Below are positions 8,769 to 18,029 of a DNA stretch of 64,000 nt, piece by piece. The stretch comes from Candidatus Avelusimicrobium pullarium. Lineage in GTDB: Bacteria; Elusimicrobiota; Elusimicrobia; Elusimicrobiales; Elusimicrobiaceae. The translations under genes and the position numbers were made by a program. The stretch lies in NCBI GenBank assembly GCA_944323745.1, contig CALUTQ010000001.1:734863-798862 (forward strand), read 5' to 3'. Below the pieces are notes generated by a model. That model searched no databases and was not told the DNA's origin. It worked only from the letters and a program-made list of their open reading frames with translations. Each line of letters opens with the position of its first letter. Position 1 is the stretch's first letter.

Positions 8769-10082
8769 CTATTTAATAATGCTGTGCACCAGTTTATACG
8801 GCTTGGGTTTTGCCGCCGTCAGACGCACCGCTTTTTTGAACAGTTCCGTTCCGGCTTCCAAACGCTTGGCGTCGGAAGCGTAGAGCGTGGCAATCACGTC
8901 GCCTTTCTTGACGGCATCGCCCGCTTTTTTGTGCAGCCAAATGCCGGCGCCAAAGTCAATATTGTCTTCCATACGGTCGCGTCCGGCCCCCAAAAACACC
9001 CCGGCCTGACCGGTCAGTTTGGCGTCAATAAAGCCGACATATCCTTTTTTGTCTGCTTTAAAATCGTAGGAAAGTTTGGCGTTTTTAAGGTGTTTTTCCG
9101 GCTCGTCCACCACTTTGGGGTTGCCGCCTTGCCATTTGACCATTTCGCGGAATTTTTGCAGGGCGGTGCCGTCGGCAATATATCCTTCCAGCAGTTTGCG
9201 CGCTTTGGCGAGATCTTTTTCCCGTCCGCTGATAACCAGCATATGGGCGCCTGTTTCAATGACGGCCTCATAAAAGTCCGGCGCCAGTTCTTTGTGCCCT
9301 TTTAAAATTTGAATGCTTTGATACATTTCGTTGGCGTTGCCTATGGCGCGGCCCAGCGGTTGGTCCATATACGTGATTAAAGCGCGGCAGTTAAGGCCCA
9401 ACAGCTTGGCGGTACTGACCAGCATTTTGGCCAGTTTTTTGCTGTCTTGCAGTTTTTGCATAAACGCGCCCGAACCGTATTTAACATCCATCAGCAGGCT
9501 GTCCACCCCTTCGGCGTATTTTTTGGAAAGAATGCTGGCCACAATCAGCGGGCGGCTTTCCACGGTGCCGGTGGCGTCGCGCAGCGAATAAAGTTTGCGG
9601 TCGGCCGGTGCCAAATCTTTGGTTTGGCCGAACATACAAACGCCCAGCTTTTGAATTTGCCGGTGAATGAGTTTGGCCGGAATGCGAATTTCAAAGTTTT
9701 TAATAGACTCCAATTTGTCCAACGTGCCGCCGGTGTGCCCCAGCCCGCGGCCCGACATCATCGGCACGGCCACCCCGGCGCAAGCCACCAGCGGGGCCAG
9801 CGGCAAAGAAACCCCGTCTCCCACGCCGCCGGTGGAATGTTTGTCCACTTTGGGCATTTTAATGTCGGAAAAATCCAACCGTGCGCCCGAATGGGCCATC
9901 GCTTTGGTCAGCAGGGCGGTTTCCTGATCGGAAAGAGGATTTAAAAAACAAGCCATTAAAAAAGCCGACAGTTGGTAGTCCGGTACGGTTCCCTTGGCTG
10001 CGGCTTTGGCGACAAAATCAAATTCTTCGGCATTTAGTTTTTTACCGTTGCGTTTTTTAATAATGACGTCAATCATTCTCAT
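8769..10082 (-). CDS. Pyrimidine-nucleoside (thymidine) phosphorylase
   Basis: This 437-residue cytoplasmic enzyme splits thymidine or uridine with phosphate into base and (deoxy)ribose 1-phosphate. The family signature KHSTGGVGDGVSLPLAP and the glycine-rich GRGLGHTGGTLDKLE are both present. The start was set at the ATG at 10082-10080 because GGAGGAGG lies eight bases before it; an in-frame upstream start would add 13 residues outside the conserved region. The length matches Pdp/DeoA (about 430-440 residues). Pdp and DeoA cannot be separated safely by eye. The MBL-fold lipoprotein gene follows in the same transcript. Confidence 0.92.
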   Translation of the reverse strand: MRMIDVIIKKRNGKKLNAEEFDFVAKAAAKGTVPDYQLSAFLMACFLNPLSDQETALLTKAMAHSGARLDFSDIKMPKVDKHSTGGVGDGVSLPLAPLVACAGVAVPMMSGRGLGHTGGTLDKLESIKNFEIRIPAKLIHRQIQKLGVCMFGQTKDLAPADRKLYSLRDATGTVESRPLIVASILSKKYAEGVDSLLMDVKYGSGAFMQKLQDSKKLAKMLVSTAKLLGLNCRALITYMDQPLGRAIGNANEMYQSIQILKGHKELAPDFYEAVIETGAHMLVISGREKDLAKARKLLEGYIADGTALQKFREMVKWQGGNPKVVDEPEKHLKNAKLSYDFKADKKGYVGFIDAKLTGQAGVFLGAGRDRMEDNIDFGAGIWLHKKAGDAVKKGDVIATLYASDAKRLEAGTELFKKAVRLTAAKPKPYKLVHSIIK

Positions 10083-10200
10083 AGGTGCTTCCTCCTCCAC
10101 CGAGGGGTGGACTTTCAGCATAGCATATTAAACCTGCTTTGAGAAGCCCCGCCTTTCCGCCGCTGCGGGCAAGCGGCTGTAAGGGCGGCCCCATATTTCG

Positions 10201-10206
10201 TATAAT
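10201..10206 (+). promoter_or_regulatory. Putative -10 element upstream of ileS
   Basis: TATAAT occurs about 31 bases before the ileS ATG. Unlike the leaderless-type genes, it leaves room for a short leader containing AGAGAG. Confidence 0.45.
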
Positions 10207-10237
10207 AAACTATATCCTTAATATAAGAGAGTAAACT

Positions 10238-13057
10238 ATGGCTAAAAATAAATATTCCGCAACCGTTTTATTGCCTAAAACGGATTTCCCGATGCGTGCC
10301 GGTCTTGCGCAAAAAGAACCTAAAATCTTGGACTTTTGGAAAGAAATTAACCTCTACCAAGCCATTTTAAAGAAGAACGAACAAGGCAAACATTTTGTTT
10401 TGCACGACGGGCCGCCGTATGCCAACGGCAAAATTCACATCGGTCACGCGTTGGACAAAACCATTAAGGATATTATTTTAAAAAGCCGCGCCCTGATGGG
10501 CTTTTACACGCCTTATGTGCCGGGGTGGGACTGCCATGGCCTGCCCATTGAACAGGCGTTGATGAAGGAACTGAAAATAGACAAAAAGCACGTTACCGAC
10601 GTGCCTGCCTTCCGCAAAAAAGCCCGCGCCTTTGCCGCCAAATTTATTGACTTGCAGCGCCAAGGCTTTAAACGCCTGGGTGTGCAGGGCGAATGGGATA
10701 ACCCGTACCTGACGATGTCGGAACGTTACGAAGGCATTACCATCGGCGTATTTTTAGATTTGATTGAAAAAGGCTACGTCTATAAAGGCCAAAAAACCAT
10801 TACGTGGTGTTCCCACTGCGAAACGGCCCTGGCCGACGCTGAAACGGAATATAAAGACATTGCTTCTTCTTCCATTTACCTGCGTTTCAAACTGGTAAAC
10901 CCGACGGAAGAAGTTTTTGGCAAGCTGGACTTTTCCAAACCCGTTTCGTTGGGCGTGTGGACGACCACCCCGTGGACCATTCCCTCCAATATGGCCGCGG
11001 CCGTAAATAAAGACGAAGACTACGCCGTCTTGCAGGATGAAAACACGCAGGAATACTACGTGGTGGCCGACAAACTGGCAGACGAATTTTTGAAAAACAC
11101 CGGCCTCAAAGCCAAAAAAGTTTCCGCCGTGCGCGGGGCCAATTTGGTGGGGCTGAAATATTATCACCCGCTTACGCAAAAACAAAACCCCGTCATATGG
11201 ACGGACTTTGTGACGATGGACGCCGGTGTGGGTATTGTGCACATCGCCCCGGGCCACGGTGAGGACGACTTTCGCGCCGGCAAACAATGGGGGCTGGAGA
11301 CATTCTGCCCCGTGGACGAAAAAGGCTGCTATACCAAAGATGCGGGCGTGTTTGAAGGTATGCACGTATTTAAGGCCAACCCGCTGATGGTCAAAAAATT
11401 GGACGAATTGGGCGCCTTGATCAAAGAGCAGGAAATTACGCACAGTTATCCGCATTGCTGGCGCTGCCATAACCCGATTATTTTCCGCGCGACGGAACAG
11501 TGGTTTATGAGCGTGGACAAAGACGGTCTGCGCGAAAAACTGATGAAAAATTTGGACAATGTGCAGTTTTATCCCGCCGCCGGCCGCGAACGGATGCGCT
11601 CTATGATCGGCCTGCGCCCGGACTGGTGTCTTTCCCGCCAGCGCTTTTGGGGCACGCCCGTGACTATTTTGTACTGCAAAAAATGCGGCAAACCTCAAAT
11701 TGACTATAATCTGTTTGAGTTTATCAAAGCGCGCGCTATGAAAGAAGGCTCCGACTTTTGGTTTACCGATCCGGTGGAAAAACTGATGCCGCAAGGCTAT
11801 CACTGCTCCTGCGGCTGCAACGAGTTTAGAAAAGAAACCGATATTTTGGACGTGTGGCTGGACAGCGGCGTGTCCTGGGCGGCGGTGCTTAAAGACCGCG
11901 GACTGGACTTTCCGGCCGACGTATATTCCGAAGGCTCCGACCAGCACAGAGGCTGGTTTCAAAGCTCTTACATTCCTTCTTACACGCTGGAAGGCACCGC
12001 CCCGTTTAAGACCATTTTGACGCACGGTATGGTGCTGGACCAGCAAGGCCGCCCGATGCACAAATCGCTGGGTAACAGCGTGGACCCGCAGGACGTCATC
12101 AATAAATACGGTGCAGATATCCTGCGCCTGTGGGTGGCGTTTTCGGACTATCAGGGCGACGTGCGGATTTCCGACGAAATTTTGGGCGGGCCAATTGATA
12201 CTTACCGCAAATTGCGCAACACCATCCGTTACGCATTGGGCAACCTGTCGGACTTTGAACCGGAAAAGCACGCCGTTGCGGCCGATAAACTGGCCGAAAT
12301 GGACCGCTATATGCTGGGCCGTTTGGACAAATTGATTGCCGAAGTGCGCGCCGGTTACGAAGAATTTAATTTCCGCCGTGCTATGCGCGCCATTACGGAC
12401 TTTTGTATTTTAGATTTGTCCTCTTTCCTGCTGGATGCTTCCAAAGACCGCCTCTACACGCTGGGTGCCACGTCGGCTTCCCGCCGCAGTGCCCAAACCG
12501 TGCTGGCCGAAATTGTGCACACCCTGCTGCAGCTGACGGCGCCGGTGCTGTGCTTTACGTGCGAAGAAGCTTGGCAGGAACTGTTAAAGATTCCGGCCGG
12601 CAAAGGCTTACCCAAGAGTATTTTTCTTTCCGATATGCCGCAGCACGCTTCGCTTTCGGCCGACAAAGCGCTGGAAGATAAGTGGAACAAAATACGCCAT
12701 ATCCGCGAAAACGTGCAAAAAGCCTTGGAAGAAACCCGCCAGAAAGGCGTCATCGGTTCTTCGCTGGAAGCCAAAGTTATCTTGCAGACCAATGATGAAA
12801 AGACCAAAAAATTCCTGCAGGACAATATGGCCCTGTGGCCGGAAATTTTCATCGTGTCTGCCGTGGAAGTAGCCGACGGGCAAAGCGCGTTGGATGTGCA
12901 CGTGGAACACGCCGAAGGGCAAAAATGCGCCCGCTGCTGGCAGTGGAAAAAAGAAGTAGGCCAAAGCGGCCGTGCCCACAGCGACCTGTGCGACCGCTGC
13001 GCCGAAGTGCTGCAGCGCGAGGGCATCTCTATCCCCGAGGAGCAGCCCGTTGCGTAA
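10238..13057 (+). CDS. ileS: Isoleucyl-tRNA synthetase
   Basis: The 939-residue class I synthetase charges tRNA-Ile. The HIGH motif is at 67-70 within PYANGKIHIGHALDK. The KMSKS loop appears as the variant PMHKS within GRPMHKSLGN. The CP1 editing domain is recognisable by VWTTTPWTIPSN and GIVHIAPGHGEDD. At the C-terminus a zinc finger with paired cysteines (CARCWQW...CDRC) marks the bacterial-type enzyme. The gene overlaps lspA by 8 bases, and ileS-lspA adjacency is common in bacteria. Confidence 0.97.
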   Translation: MAKNKYSATVLLPKTDFPMRAGLAQKEPKILDFWKEINLYQAILKKNEQGKHFVLHDGPPYANGKIHIGHALDKTIKDIILKSRALMGFYTPYVPGWDCHGLPIEQALMKELKIDKKHVTDVPAFRKKARAFAAKFIDLQRQGFKRLGVQGEWDNPYLTMSERYEGITIGVFLDLIEKGYVYKGQKTITWCSHCETALADAETEYKDIASSSIYLRFKLVNPTEEVFGKLDFSKPVSLGVWTTTPWTIPSNMAAAVNKDEDYAVLQDENTQEYYVVADKLADEFLKNTGLKAKKVSAVRGANLVGLKYYHPLTQKQNPVIWTDFVTMDAGVGIVHIAPGHGEDDFRAGKQWGLETFCPVDEKGCYTKDAGVFEGMHVFKANPLMVKKLDELGALIKEQEITHSYPHCWRCHNPIIFRATEQWFMSVDKDGLREKLMKNLDNVQFYPAAGRERMRSMIGLRPDWCLSRQRFWGTPVTILYCKKCGKPQIDYNLFEFIKARAMKEGSDFWFTDPVEKLMPQGYHCSCGCNEFRKETDILDVWLDSGVSWAAVLKDRGLDFPADVYSEGSDQHRGWFQSSYIPSYTLEGTAPFKTILTHGMVLDQQGRPMHKSLGNSVDPQDVINKYGADILRLWVAFSDYQGDVRISDEILGGPIDTYRKLRNTIRYALGNLSDFEPEKHAVAADKLAEMDRYMLGRLDKLIAEVRAGYEEFNFRRAMRAITDFCILDLSSFLLDASKDRLYTLGATSASRRSAQTVLAEIVHTLLQLTAPVLCFTCEEAWQELLKIPAGKGLPKSIFLSDMPQHASLSADKALEDKWNKIRHIRENVQKALEETRQKGVIGSSLEAKVILQTNDEKTKKFLQDNMALWPEIFIVSAVEVADGQSALDVHVEHAEGQKCARCWQWKKEVGQSGRAHSDLCDRCAEVLQREGISIPEEQPVA

Positions 13058-13544
13058 CGCGTTCAATGCCGTTTTAACTTGGTCCCGCGCCAACAAAGCC
13101 GTGCTTATAGTACTGGTGCTTTTGCTGGCGCTGGACCGTTTGACCAAACGGCTGACGCTGGAATTTTTGACAGATAAAGACGTCATCGTGGCGCCTTTTT
13201 TTCATTTGCGCTACGTGCAAAATACCGGCGCGGCCTTTGGCATTATGCAGGGCGGCAACTTGATTTTAATTTTGCTTACGCTGCTTATTATTGCCTATTT
13301 AATTAAAAGCTGGAAGGAACTTTGCGCCTATGGTGCGTTGGTTAAGTGGGGTTTGGTATTGATTTTGGGCGGTGCATTAGGTAATCTTTATGATAGAATA
13401 GCATTAGGGTTTGTGGTAGATTTTTTAGATTTCAGGGTTTGGCCCGTATTTAATGCGGCCGATTCTTTTATTACGGTAGGCGGCGTGATGTTGGCTTTGG
13501 CTCTTTTGTTCCACAGGGAAACACACCCGCGGGAGGGAAAATGA
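13050..13544 (+). CDS. lspA: Lipoprotein signal peptidase (signal peptidase II)
   Basis: The 164-residue inner-membrane aspartyl protease cleaves the signal peptide of diacylated prolipoproteins. Four hydrophobic segments are visible. The two catalytic aspartates lie in GNLYDR...VVDFLDF and FNAADS, and the NTGAAFG motif is conserved. I chose the TTG at 13050 because GAGGAG lies seven bases upstream and the length then fits the family. An in-frame ATG at 12972 would add an implausible cysteine-rich leader lying inside ileS. It overlaps the ileS stop by 8 bases and its own stop overlaps the next ATG (ATGA). Confidence 0.94.
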   Translation: MRNAFNAVLTWSRANKAVLIVLVLLLALDRLTKRLTLEFLTDKDVIVAPFFHLRYVQNTGAAFGIMQGGNLILILLTLLIIAYLIKSWKELCAYGALVKWGLVLILGGALGNLYDRIALGFVVDFLDFRVWPVFNAADSFITVGGVMLALALLFHRETHPREGK

Positions 13545-14539
13545 AAAAAGTTTTTATGCTTTGTTTGTCCGTTCTTTTGTTAAGTGCCTGCAGCGGCAGC
13601 GAAAATGCCTTGTTTCGCAAAGCCCAGTTAGCCGCCGAAAAAGGCCAGTTCACCAGAGCCATACAGCTTTATTCCACCATTCTCAAAAATAACCCCGACA
13701 ATTACGCGGCCTATGCCAGCCGCGCCTTGGCCTACGAACGGCTGCCTTACAAAGACGCGGCCGAGCGCAACAAAAACCGCCAACAGGCCGAAAAAGACTA
13801 TCTCAGCGCCATTCGTTTAAATTACCGCCGGCCGGAAATTTTTAATAATTTAGGCGCTTTATACATTGACCAAGGCAAATATAGAGACGCCGTTTTACAG
13901 TTAAACGAGGCATTGCAGCTAAACCCGAATTATTTTATGGCGCTTGTCAACCGCGGCGTGGTGCGCAGCCGCCAAGGTAAAATGAGTGAAGCGTTGGTAG
14001 ATTTTGCCGAAGCGGAAAGATTAAACCCGCAGTCTCCGCTTTTGTATTTAAACCGCGGTTTGGCCCAATTTGCCGCAGGCTACTATCAGGCGGCGGCGGA
14101 AGATTACAGCCAAATGATGGACTTGGACCCTACCAATCCGCGTCCTTACCTGGAACGCGGCCGCGCGTTTATGAAAATGAACTATTATCAAAACGCGATG
14201 GACGATTTTGAACAGGCGGCGGCTTTAAACCCCAACTATGCTTTGCCCTATTTCTATATGGCCGAGCTGGAATTTAGCAGAGGGGAAACGGATAAAGGCA
14301 TTGCCTATGCCGAAAAAGCCAAACTGCTGGCCCCCACGTACGCCCCCGCCTATGAAATGCTGGGCGATATGCTGGCCTTGGAATCGCCGGTGGAAGCCAC
14401 ACAGCATTATCTGGCCGCCCGCCGTTTGAACCCCGCCAATGCCCTGCGCTACCAAGGCAAAATTCGTATGATGACTACGGAAAACGGCCGCAAACGCGTG
14501 GTGGCGGACCGCTTTTGGGATTTGCAGCACCAGAGATAA
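13541..14539 (+). CDS. TPR-repeat lipoprotein
   Basis: The 332-residue protein starts with a lipoprotein signal peptide (LLLSAC, lipidated Cys17). It then carries about eight tetratricopeptide repeats, with spacing of about 34 residues and typical A..Y...L..NP positions. TPR solenoids are protein-interaction scaffolds; NlpI is one envelope example, but no partner is evident here. The start codon overlaps the lspA stop, so the operon supplies both a lipoprotein and the peptidase that matures lipoproteins. The P-type ATPase gene follows after 3 bases. Confidence 0.85.
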   Translation: MKKVFMLCLSVLLLSACSGSENALFRKAQLAAEKGQFTRAIQLYSTILKNNPDNYAAYASRALAYERLPYKDAAERNKNRQQAEKDYLSAIRLNYRRPEIFNNLGALYIDQGKYRDAVLQLNEALQLNPNYFMALVNRGVVRSRQGKMSEALVDFAEAERLNPQSPLLYLNRGLAQFAAGYYQAAAEDYSQMMDLDPTNPRPYLERGRAFMKMNYYQNAMDDFEQAAALNPNYALPYFYMAELEFSRGETDKGIAYAEKAKLLAPTYAPAYEMLGDMLALESPVEATQHYLAARRLNPANALRYQGKIRMMTTENGRKRVVADRFWDLQHQR

Positions 14540-14542
14540 TTT

Positions 14543-16495
14543 ATGGCAGTCAGAGATTCTTTCGCCGCGGAAGCGGCGGCTTTGTCGGTGCCCGTAAAAT
14601 CATATTCATACCGGTTTTTTCTGTCGGTGTGTTTTTGGGTAATGGTGTTCTATCTTACCGCGTTGCACAGTTCTTCTTCCAGCGTATTTGTTTTAGTCCT
14701 TTTAAACCTGCTTTTTTGTGCCGATGTAATGTTTAAAAATGCGTGGCACGATTTGGAAAATTTCCGCTTCACGCTTTCGGTATTGGCGGCGGTGAGCGTG
14801 CTGTCCGCATTTTGTTACGGCTTGTCAAAAACTTTTTTTCTAAGCCCGCTGGCCGGTGCCGTGCCGGATTTGAATATTGCTTTGTCGTGTGTGATTGTGC
14901 TGTATTTGTGGCTTTGCGTGCGTGCGGCCAAAAGCAAAGAACGCACCAAAGTTTTTATTAAAAAATTAGACGACTTTTTACCCAAATCCGGCCGTCTGCT
15001 GCAAGGACAGCGTGAAATGATGGTCTTTGCGCGCGAGCTGAAAGAGGGGGATCTGATTCGCATTAAACCGGGCGAGCGCGTACCGTGCGAAGGGGAAATC
15101 GTCAAGGGCAGTACTGCGGTGGACGAAAGCCTGATTACCGGCAATATGCTGCCGGCTTCTAAGGCCGAAGGCAGCCGCGTGTATGCCGGCACGCTGAATA
15201 AACGGGCCGATATTTGGGTGCACGTAACGAAAAATTTATCCCAGTCCGTTATTGCCGGCATCATTTCCGCCATTAAAAACAGCGAACGCCGCCGCTGTGT
15301 GCGCAAAGACCCGTTGGACGGGCTTGCCGTCTATATGCTGGCAACGGCTGTGTTATTGGCATTGGCGGGCTATATTTATTTTTACTGGCAGGGGGACTAT
15401 CGGCGTCCGTTGCATACGGTGGGTATTTTCCTGCTGATTATGGGGCTTGCCGCGCCGCTGTCTTTTTTCTTTAGTGCAGTGTTTCCTGCGTGGTTTGTGC
15501 GTTTGGGGGCCCGCCGGCGCAAAATTTCTTTGCAGGAGTTGGGCGCGCTGGAAGCGCTTGCCCAAGCCGATGCCGTATTTTTTGACAAAACCGGTACGTT
15601 GACGTACGGGGAACTGCGGGTGGCGTCTGTCTGCGCGCCCGATGCAAAAACCAAAAGAGAACTGCTGGAGTGTTTGGCGACGGCCGAACAGTTGGTGGAC
15701 GGCCCTTTTGCCGCGGCGGTCAATATTTACGCGCAGGAACATAAAGTGGCCGTGCGCAAATTGCTGTGCTTTGACGTATTGCCCGGGTTGGGGGTAAAAG
15801 CGCAATATGGGCGAAGCAATGTGCTCTTGGCCGGCCGGCCGGAATGGCTGATAAGCCAAGGGGTGGAAATTAAAGACCGCCCCGCAGGCGAGCAGGCCGT
15901 TATTTGCGGGGCCAAAAACGGGCGTTATTTGGGCTATGTGCTGTTGGACGATAAACTGCGCCCGGGCGCGGCCGAAATGGTGCGAGCGCTGAAAAATACG
16001 GGCAAAGAAGTCATTTTAATGTCCGGCGACAATGAAGCCTCCGTTTCCGCCATAGCCAAAGAAGCGGGCATTGATAAATTCAACTACGGCGTTCTGCCGC
16101 AAACCAAGGCGGAAATTCTGGGCAACTTTAGTGCCTTGGGCAAAAAAGCCGTTATGGTAGGGGACGGTTTTAACGACATCACGGCTTTGCTGCGCGCCGA
16201 TGCCAGCGTAGTTTTTTCTTCCGGTAAAAATGTTTATAATAATTGGGTGGACGTAATTATCAAACGGGCCGATTTGGGCAGCATTACCGATTTGTTTTCT
16301 ATTAACCAAAAACTCTCTGCCCGCATATACGGCAATATTTTGCTTAGTCTATTGTGCAATATGTTGCTGATAGGCTATTTGCTTTTTGCACCGCTGCCTT
16401 CGGAGTACAGCCTGTGGCTGTGCGTGCCGGTGGGGCTGTTGGCGGGCATATTGGTGATATTTTTTAATTCAGCGAGGTTACTTAACGTAAAATGA
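14543..16495 (+). CDS. Degenerate P1B-type (heavy-metal-like) P-type ATPase
   Basis: The 650-residue membrane protein has the P1B layout: four N-terminal helices, an actuator domain, two helices, P/N domains and two final helices. It has no N-terminal metal-binding domain. The phosphorylation site DKTGTLT (348-354), MSGDN (493-497) and GDGFND (540-545) are intact. Three diagnostic motifs are changed. The CPC metal site is APL (304-306), 44 residues before Asp348 as in CopA. The actuator TGE is TGN (199-201). The HP dipeptide is GP (387-388). Copper, zinc or cadmium transport therefore cannot be assumed. It may be an atypical pump or a regulatory pseudo-pump. Its stop overlaps queF (ATGA). Confidence 0.85.
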   Translation: MAVRDSFAAEAAALSVPVKSYSYRFFLSVCFWVMVFYLTALHSSSSSVFVLVLLNLLFCADVMFKNAWHDLENFRFTLSVLAAVSVLSAFCYGLSKTFFLSPLAGAVPDLNIALSCVIVLYLWLCVRAAKSKERTKVFIKKLDDFLPKSGRLLQGQREMMVFARELKEGDLIRIKPGERVPCEGEIVKGSTAVDESLITGNMLPASKAEGSRVYAGTLNKRADIWVHVTKNLSQSVIAGIISAIKNSERRRCVRKDPLDGLAVYMLATAVLLALAGYIYFYWQGDYRRPLHTVGIFLLIMGLAAPLSFFFSAVFPAWFVRLGARRRKISLQELGALEALAQADAVFFDKTGTLTYGELRVASVCAPDAKTKRELLECLATAEQLVDGPFAAAVNIYAQEHKVAVRKLLCFDVLPGLGVKAQYGRSNVLLAGRPEWLISQGVEIKDRPAGEQAVICGAKNGRYLGYVLLDDKLRPGAAEMVRALKNTGKEVILMSGDNEASVSAIAKEAGIDKFNYGVLPQTKAEILGNFSALGKKAVMVGDGFNDITALLRADASVVFSSGKNVYNNWVDVIIKRADLGSITDLFSINQKLSARIYGNILLSLLCNMLLIGYLLFAPLPSEYSLWLCVPVGLLAGILVIFFNSARLLNVK

Positions 16496-16914
16496 CGACA
16501 CACGACATTGATTTCGGTTATACTTCCGATCACGCGCGCAAAAATGCAGATGCGGTTTTGCCGCAAATTCAATGCTGGCCCAACCAGTATAAACGCGATT
16601 ACAATATTAAAATTGAATTGCCGGAATTTACTTCCGTCTGCCCCAAAACCGGCCTGCCGGACTTTGGCGTTATTACCATTGAATATATTCCCAACGATTT
16701 GTGTTTGGAACTGAAAAGTTTAAAATATTATTTGCTGGAATATCGCGATATGGGTATTTTTATGGAAAACATCGCCAATAAAATTTTGGACGATGTCGTA
16801 AAAGCCTGTAAACCCAAATGCGCTACCGTAACGGGTGTGTTTACGCCGCGCGGCGGGCTGCGCTCTGTCATTACCGCATCGTATGACGAAAAGGAAGGCT
16901 ATGGCAAAAAATAA
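16492..16914 (+). CDS. queF: NADPH-dependent 7-cyano-7-deazaguanine reductase (type I)
   Basis: The 140-residue enzyme of the tunnelling (T-) fold family reduces preQ0 to preQ1 in queuosine synthesis. The catalytic cysteine C50 and aspartate D57 lie in TSVCPKTGLPDFG. The QueF motif is ELKSLKYYLLEYRDMGIFME. Its length fits the short, homo-oligomeric type I enzyme. It starts within the ATPase stop codon (ATGA) and overlaps the next gene by 14 bases. Together with queH at 2.8 kb it indicates queuosine-modified tRNAs. Confidence 0.96.
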   Translation: MTTHDIDFGYTSDHARKNADAVLPQIQCWPNQYKRDYNIKIELPEFTSVCPKTGLPDFGVITIEYIPNDLCLELKSLKYYLLEYRDMGIFMENIANKILDDVVKACKPKCATVTGVFTPRGGLRSVITASYDEKEGYGKK

Positions 16915-17671
16915 AGTGAGAGTAATTGCCGTCATCTTGGCGGCGCTTGTGTTGTTTTTGGCGGGGGGATGGTTTTTTACGTCTTTGCCGCGCTGGCGCG
17001 CCCCGCAGGGCGAAGTGGAAGAAATGTATACTTCCGACGGGGAAAGCCTGGGTATTTTTGACAATATCCCTGCCGAAGATTTGGCCGCCGCCGAAGCCGT
17101 GGCCGCCTATGGCCTAAATCAGGATGTTACCCTGCCGGAAGACCAGCCCTCGGCTAACCGTGCCGACGGCTCTGCGTTGCCCAGCCAAATTGTGCTGACG
17201 GAGTGGAATGAAATTCAAGGGGTTGCCCCGGTGCCCGAAAAAGAAGAAGACCGCTTTGAAAAAAAACCTTCCCAGCCGGTTAATTTGAACTTGAGCGGCA
17301 ACGAAAAGACGGCCGGCACAGGGGGGGAGGCTGTCAATACGGACGAGGAAGAAGAAAGCCGCATCTCTCTAATCAAGGCCCCCGTCAAACAAAGGCTGAT
17401 TAGAGATACGAACGAATATAAACGCTTTAAAACGGTGGCGCGGGGCAGCTATCCGGAGGTAAATTTTAAAAAGCAGATGATTATTGTGCTGGAGTCGGAA
17501 AGCAATCTGCCCGATAAAGTGTTTGAAATTCAGTCTGCCACGCCCCAAGACGGCAAACTGGTGGTTAAATATCGCGTAAACGTGTTTGATTTGGATAAAA
17601 AAATAAACACCCACGCGGTGTTTGTGGTAGACAAAACCGACTTGCCGCTGAAACTGGAACAAATCTTGTAA
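16901..17671 (+). CDS. Membrane-anchored protein with a PrcB-like C-terminal domain
   Basis: The start was set at the ATG at 16901 because AAGGAAGG precedes it and a transmembrane segment follows at once (about residues 7-28). The 256-residue product then has a low-complexity acidic/proline-rich linker of about 120 residues. It ends in a compact domain of about 100 residues with KKQMIIVLESESNLPDKV, VVKYRVNV and HAVFVVDKTDLP. This pattern resembles the PrcB C-terminal (protease-complex inhibitor-like) domain, but the match is by eye only. The protein would face the periplasm. It is the last gene of the ileS-lspA run. Confidence 0.6.
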   Translation: MAKNKVRVIAVILAALVLFLAGGWFFTSLPRWRAPQGEVEEMYTSDGESLGIFDNIPAEDLAAAEAVAAYGLNQDVTLPEDQPSANRADGSALPSQIVLTEWNEIQGVAPVPEKEEDRFEKKPSQPVNLNLSGNEKTAGTGGEAVNTDEEEESRISLIKAPVKQRLIRDTNEYKRFKTVARGSYPEVNFKKQMIIVLESESNLPDKVFEIQSATPQDGKLVVKYRVNVFDLDKKINTHAVFVVDKTDLPLKLEQIL

Positions 17672-17680
17672 CGACGTCCG

Positions 17681-17699
17681 CGTGTGCGGTGCACACGCT
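17681..17699 (+). other. Perfect 8-bp hairpin before the terminator
   Basis: GCGTGTGC and GCACACGC pair around a 3-base loop. No T-run follows, so it is not itself a terminator. It may protect the mRNA 3' end or be a protein-binding site. Confidence 0.4.
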
Positions 17700-17722
17700 A
17701 AAAGTATAAGTTTTGCCCAAAA

Positions 17723-17752
17723 TAAAACCCCGCCGAAGCGGGGTTTTTTATT
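17723..17752. terminator. Bidirectional terminator between convergent genes
   Basis: ACCCCGC and GCGGGGT form the stem, with four A residues before and six T residues after. It serves the plus-strand operon and the minus-strand HU gene. Confidence 0.9.
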
Positions 17753-18011
17753 TGCTTAGCAAATTGGCCGAAGGTTTAAAACGCACCTTCTTTTTAGCCG
17801 GCACTTGCACTTTTTCGCCCGTTTTGGGGTTGCGGCGGGTAACGGGCAAGGCGGTTTTTAAATGAAAAGAGCCAAAATTGCTGATGACCACTTTTCCGTC
17901 GCGCTTAAGGCCGTGTTTGATAATTTCAAACACTTTATCAACGGAAATTTTAGCCTGTTTTTTGTCCAGTACGTGGCGGCTTAAATGGCGGATAACGTCG
18001 TCCTTATTCAT
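17748..18011 (-). CDS. HU/IHF-family DNA-binding protein
   Basis: The 87-residue protein has the full HU fold: an N-terminal helical pair, GKVVISNFGSF in the beta region, and the DNA-binding arm with TRRNPKTGEKVQVPAK. It ends with VRFKPS. HU homodimers bend and compact DNA. The segment is typical for HU rather than IHF subunits, but the two cannot be separated firmly by eye. It lies 18 bases downstream of gpsA with an AAGGA ribosome site. Confidence 0.95.
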   Translation of the reverse strand: MNKDDVIRHLSRHVLDKKQAKISVDKVFEIIKHGLKRDGKVVISNFGSFHLKTALPVTRRNPKTGEKVQVPAKKKVRFKPSANLLSK

Positions 18012-18029
18012 AATGTTTCCTTATGTGTG

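Noticed and set aside
8769-10121. Upstream start for the pyrimidine-nucleoside phosphorylase
   Set aside because: The longer reading starts before the GGAGGAGG ribosome site, so the ATG at 10082 is preferred.
10754-12271. Long minus-strand open frame (505 codons) opposite ileS
   Set aside because: It lies fully inside the strongly conserved ileS gene, has histidine/phenylalanine-rich composition typical of antisense shadows, and no recognisable domain.
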